From positions 1 to 64,000 of the forward strand of contig NZ_JANJTZ010000054.1 of assembly GCF_024710845.1 (NCBI RefSeq): a stretch of DNA of 64,000 bases, in the 5' to 3' direction. Both the position numbers and the translations under genes were made by a program. The notes below the pieces were generated by a model. It was given only the letters and a program-made list of their open reading frames with translations. It searched no databases and had not been told where the DNA came from. Positions 61,810-64,000 of this stretch are shown here, one piece after another. The stretch comes from Mesorhizobium sp. (GTDB lineage Bacteria; Pseudomonadota; Alphaproteobacteria; Rhizobiales; Rhizobiaceae). Position 1 is the first letter of the stretch, and the number at the start of each line of letters is the position of its first letter.

Positions 61810-62625
61810 ATGGCATATCTCGACGAACTGTTTTCGGTCGCCGGCAAGACGGCGCTGGTCACCGGCGCCGCCACGGGCATCGGGCGGATGATCGCCACGG
61901 CGCTCGTCCAGGGCGGAGCGCGGGTGCTGATCGCCTCGCGCAAGACGGCAGACTGCGAGAAGGTCGCGGCCGAACTCAACGCCATGGGCGCGCCGGGCAG
62001 CGCCGAGGGGTTCGGCGCCGACGTCAGCACCGAGCAGGGTGTCGACGCGCTTGCGGCTGAAGTGAAGGCCCGCACGGGCAAGCTGCACATCCTGGTCAAC
62101 AATGCCGGCGTGTCGTGGGGCGCGCCGCTCGAACAATTCCCCTACAAGGGCTGGGCCAAGGTGCTGGACGTCAACGTCACCGGCCTCTTCCACCTGACGA
62201 AGCAGCTCCTGCCCCTGCTCCAGGCCGCCGCCACGGACGAGGACCCGGCGCGGGTGATCAATCTGGGCTCGGTCATGGGGACCCAGCCGCTGGCCGACGA
62301 CGCCTACTCCTACACCGCCTCCAAGGCTGCGGTTCACCATCTGACGAAGACGCTGGCCAACGAGTTCGCCAGCCGCCGCATCACCGTCAACGCCTTTGCC
62401 CCCGGCCCCTTCCAGAGCCGCATGACGGCTTTCGCCACGGCGACCGACGAGCAGGCCGACAAGGTCGGCCAGCGGGTGCCCCTCGGCCGCATCGGCGCGC
62501 CGTCGGACATCGCCGCGGCGACGCTTTTCCTGTGCGGCAAGGGCGGCAGCTACGTCACCGGCGCCATCCTGCCGCTTGACGGCGGCCAATCGGTCCAGCA
62601 TGGCATGACGCTGTTCAAGGAATGA
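61810..62625 (+). CDS. SDR family short-chain dehydrogenase/reductase
   Basis: A 271-residue Rossmann enzyme. Cofactor motif [20 protein letters not shown] (about 18-37), [14 protein letters not shown] (about 97), and the catalytic Ser with Tyr-x-x-x-Lys in INLGSVMG and [13 protein letters not shown] (about 165-177). [20 protein letters not shown] is the usual C-terminal region. GGGAGGACGA precedes the ATG. Its stop overlaps the MaoC start by 4 nt, so a 3-hydroxyacyl-type substrate is plausible. Confidence 0.93.
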   Translation: MAYLDELFSVAGKTALVTGAATGIGRMIATALVQGGARVLIASRKTADCEKVAAELNAMGAPGSAEGFGADVSTEQGVDALAAEVKARTGKLHILVNNAGVSWGAPLEQFPYKGWAKVLDVNVTGLFHLTKQLLPLLQAAATDEDPARVINLGSVMGTQPLADDAYSYTASKAAVHHLTKTLANEFASRRITVNAFAPGPFQSRMTAFATATDEQADKVGQRVPLGRIGAPSDIAAATLFLCGKGGSYVTGAILPLDGGQSVQHGMTLFKE

Positions 62626-63134
62626 GCAGCGAGGCAGCCATGCTGCAGGGACAGAGAGAGCCGATCACCATCGACGCCATGATCCGGCTCGTGGGCAAGG
62701 AAGTCGGCCTGTCTCCGTGGAGGACCGTGGACCAGGTGATGATCGACCGGTTCGCCGACGCGACCGACGATCACCAGTTCATCCATGTCGATCCGGAGCG
62801 GGCAAGGGCCGAGACTCCTTATGGCGGCACCATCGCACACGGCTTCCTGCTGCTGTCGCTCTTCTCGCCGATGGCCTATGAGACGCTGGCGCCTTTGCAG
62901 GGAGCGGGAATGGCGATCAACCACGGCTTCGACCGCATCCGCTTCACCTCGCCGGTCCGCTGCGGCGCGCGCGTGCGCACGCGCTTCGTGTTGGCCGAGA
63001 TGAACGCGCGCCCCTCGGGCCTGGTCCAGGTCGGCTACGACGTGACGATGGAAATCGAGAACTCGCTGAAACCGGCGCTGACGGCGCGCTGGCAGATGAT
63101 CGCCGTGATGGATCGCAGGGACGAACCGGCATGA
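62622..63134 (+). CDS. MaoC family (R)-enoyl-CoA hydratase-like protein
   Basis: A 170-residue hot-dog fold protein. The hydratase-2 motif FADATDDHQFIHVDPERARA (about 46-65) carries the catalytic Asp and His, then GGTIAHGFLLLSLFSPM (about 72). GFDRIRFTSPVRCGARVR follows. It adds water to an enoyl-CoA or removes it. The ATG overlaps the SDR stop (ATGA) and the stop overlaps the next ATG. Confidence 0.92.
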   Translation: MSSEAAMLQGQREPITIDAMIRLVGKEVGLSPWRTVDQVMIDRFADATDDHQFIHVDPERARAETPYGGTIAHGFLLLSLFSPMAYETLAPLQGAGMAINHGFDRIRFTSPVRCGARVRTRFVLAEMNARPSGLVQVGYDVTMEIENSLKPALTARWQMIAVMDRRDEPA

Positions 63135-64000
63135 ACGACCCGAATGCCCTCGATGAAAGCGTGCTCGGGCCGTATCTGGCCGAACATATCGACGGCTTCG
63201 GCAAGCTCACCGGGATCGTCAAGTTCAATGCCGGCCAGTCCAACCCGACCTATCTCCTGAACACCTCCACCGGCCGCTTTGTGCTGCGCGCCAAGCCGCC
63301 CGGCGCGCTGCTCAAATCCGCCCACCAGGTCGATCGCGAGTACCGCGTGATGAAGGCGCTCGAGAGCACCGACGTTCCGGTGCCGCGGATGCTGCATCTC
63401 TCGGGCGAGGACTCGCCGATCGGCCGCCAGTTCTTCGTCATGGAGTTCCTCGACGGCCGCATCCTGTGGGATCCTGCGCTTGGCGAAATCGGCACGAATG
63501 CCGAACGCGGCGCGATCTACGATTCGATGAATGCCACGCTCGCCAAGCTGCACGGCGTCGACATCGACGCCTGCGGCCTCTCCGATTTCGGCAAGCCGGG
63601 GAGCTATTTCGAGCGCCAGATCACCCGCTGGACCAGCCAGTATCGCGCCTCGGAGACGGGCACGATCCCCGAGATGAACCGCCTGATCGAATGGCTGGAG
63701 ACGCGCATTCCCGCCGACGACGGCCTCGTGTCGCTGGTGCATGGCGACTACCGGCTGGACAACATGATGTTCGCGCACGACCGGCCCGAGGTCATCGCCG
63801 TGCTCGACTGGGAACTTTCGACGCTCGGCCACCCCTATTCCGACATCGCCTATCAGTGCATGCAGTGGCGGCTGCCGCATTCGTCCGGCTTCCGCGGTCT
63901 CGGTGGCGTCGACCGTACGGCCGCCGGCATTCCGACCGAGGAGGAATATGTCGCGCTCTATTGCCGCCGCCGCGGTATCGCCGGCATCGACAACTGGGTG
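63131..64000 (+). CDS. ACAD10-like phosphotransferase (APH fold), partial at window edge
   Basis: An open frame of 290 codons from ATG 63131 to the window end, starting MNDPNALDESVLGPYLAEHI. Kinase-fold motifs are intact: IVKFNAGQSNPTYLL (nucleotide loop), VLRAKPPGALLKSAHQVDRE (about 53-72), the catalytic loop LVHGDYRLDNMMF (about 203-215) and the metal Asp in VLDWELSTLGHP (about 223). This matches the aminoglycoside-phosphotransferase-like domain of ACAD10, which phosphorylates 4-hydroxyacyl-CoA ahead of elimination. An acyl-CoA dehydrogenase of that type is 2.1 kb away, so the pair may handle 4-hydroxy acids. The last part of the gene is missing. Confidence 0.9.
   Translation, partial: MNDPNALDESVLGPYLAEHIDGFGKLTGIVKFNAGQSNPTYLLNTSTGRFVLRAKPPGALLKSAHQVDREYRVMKALESTDVPVPRMLHLSGEDSPIGRQFFVMEFLDGRILWDPALGEIGTNAERGAIYDSMNATLAKLHGVDIDACGLSDFGKPGSYFERQITRWTSQYRASETGTIPEMNRLIEWLETRIPADDGLVSLVHGDYRLDNMMFAHDRPEVIAVLDWELSTLGHPYSDIAYQCMQWRLPHSSGFRGLGGVDRTAAGIPTEEEYVALYCRRRGIAGIDNWV

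Overview
The window is a gene-dense, high-GC segment of an alphaproteobacterial chromosome, almost certainly from the Hyphomicrobiales (Rhizobiales) and probably close to Mesorhizobium/Phyllobacteriaceae. The evidence is a full-length cyclic beta-1,2-glucan synthase of 2,832 residues next to its exporter NdvA, a rhizobial-type C-P lyase locus, many ABC and TRAP uptake systems, frequent GTG/TTG starts, and short palindromic intergenic repeats. I saw no rRNA, tRNA, CRISPR array, transposase, integrase or prophage gene. Species assignment is inference.

Layout. (1) 1-7405: a carboxylate uptake and catabolism locus. A leftward unit encodes TRAP DctP-DctQ-DctM, an HpcH/HpaI aldolase, a DUF6282 hydrolase and a BKACE (DUF849) enzyme cut by the window edge. 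A rightward unit encodes a cupin and an IclR regulator, and palindromes sit beside both start codons. (2) 7416-19216: phosphonate use in three leftward units, phnGHIJKL plus a hexapeptide acetyltransferase, phnCDE1E2, and phnM, with phnF divergent. Each unit carries a Pho-box-like site 67, 77 or 87 bp upstream of its first start. (3) 19223-29963: ndvB and ndvA, divergent across 469 bp. (4) 29964-33227: an aminotransferase, a hypothetical gene carrying an in-frame repeat-derived segment, two MITE-like repeats, and a 131-residue protein with four cysteines at its C-terminal end. (5) 33241-46134: an ABC importer, then a long operon (N-formylglutamate amidohydrolase-like hydrolase, TRAP transporter, glutamine-synthetase-like ligase, aldehyde dehydrogenase, iron alcohol dehydrogenase) divergent from an RpiR regulator. 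(6) 46314-50649: an RND efflux adaptor and pump. (7) 50728-50932: a perfect 31-bp inverted repeat and a clear terminator. (8) 50952-57660: livHMGF, an acyl-CoA synthetase and a LivK-type binding protein in one operon. (9) 57760-64000: two medium-chain reductases, an acyl-CoA dehydrogenase and TetR, divergent from an SDR, a MaoC hydratase and an ACAD10-like kinase-fold protein cut by the window edge.

The theme is scavenging: at least five binding-protein-dependent transporters sit beside the enzymes that probably use their substrates. The strongest candidates for undescribed biology are the BKACE/DUF6282/aldolase/cupin locus, the proposed gamma-glutamylation route at 37379-45167, and the orphan cysteine-tailed protein. 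Four binding-protein genes that precede other genes in their operon are each followed by a strong GC hairpin without a U-tract, whereas the binding-protein gene that ends its operon has a true terminator.
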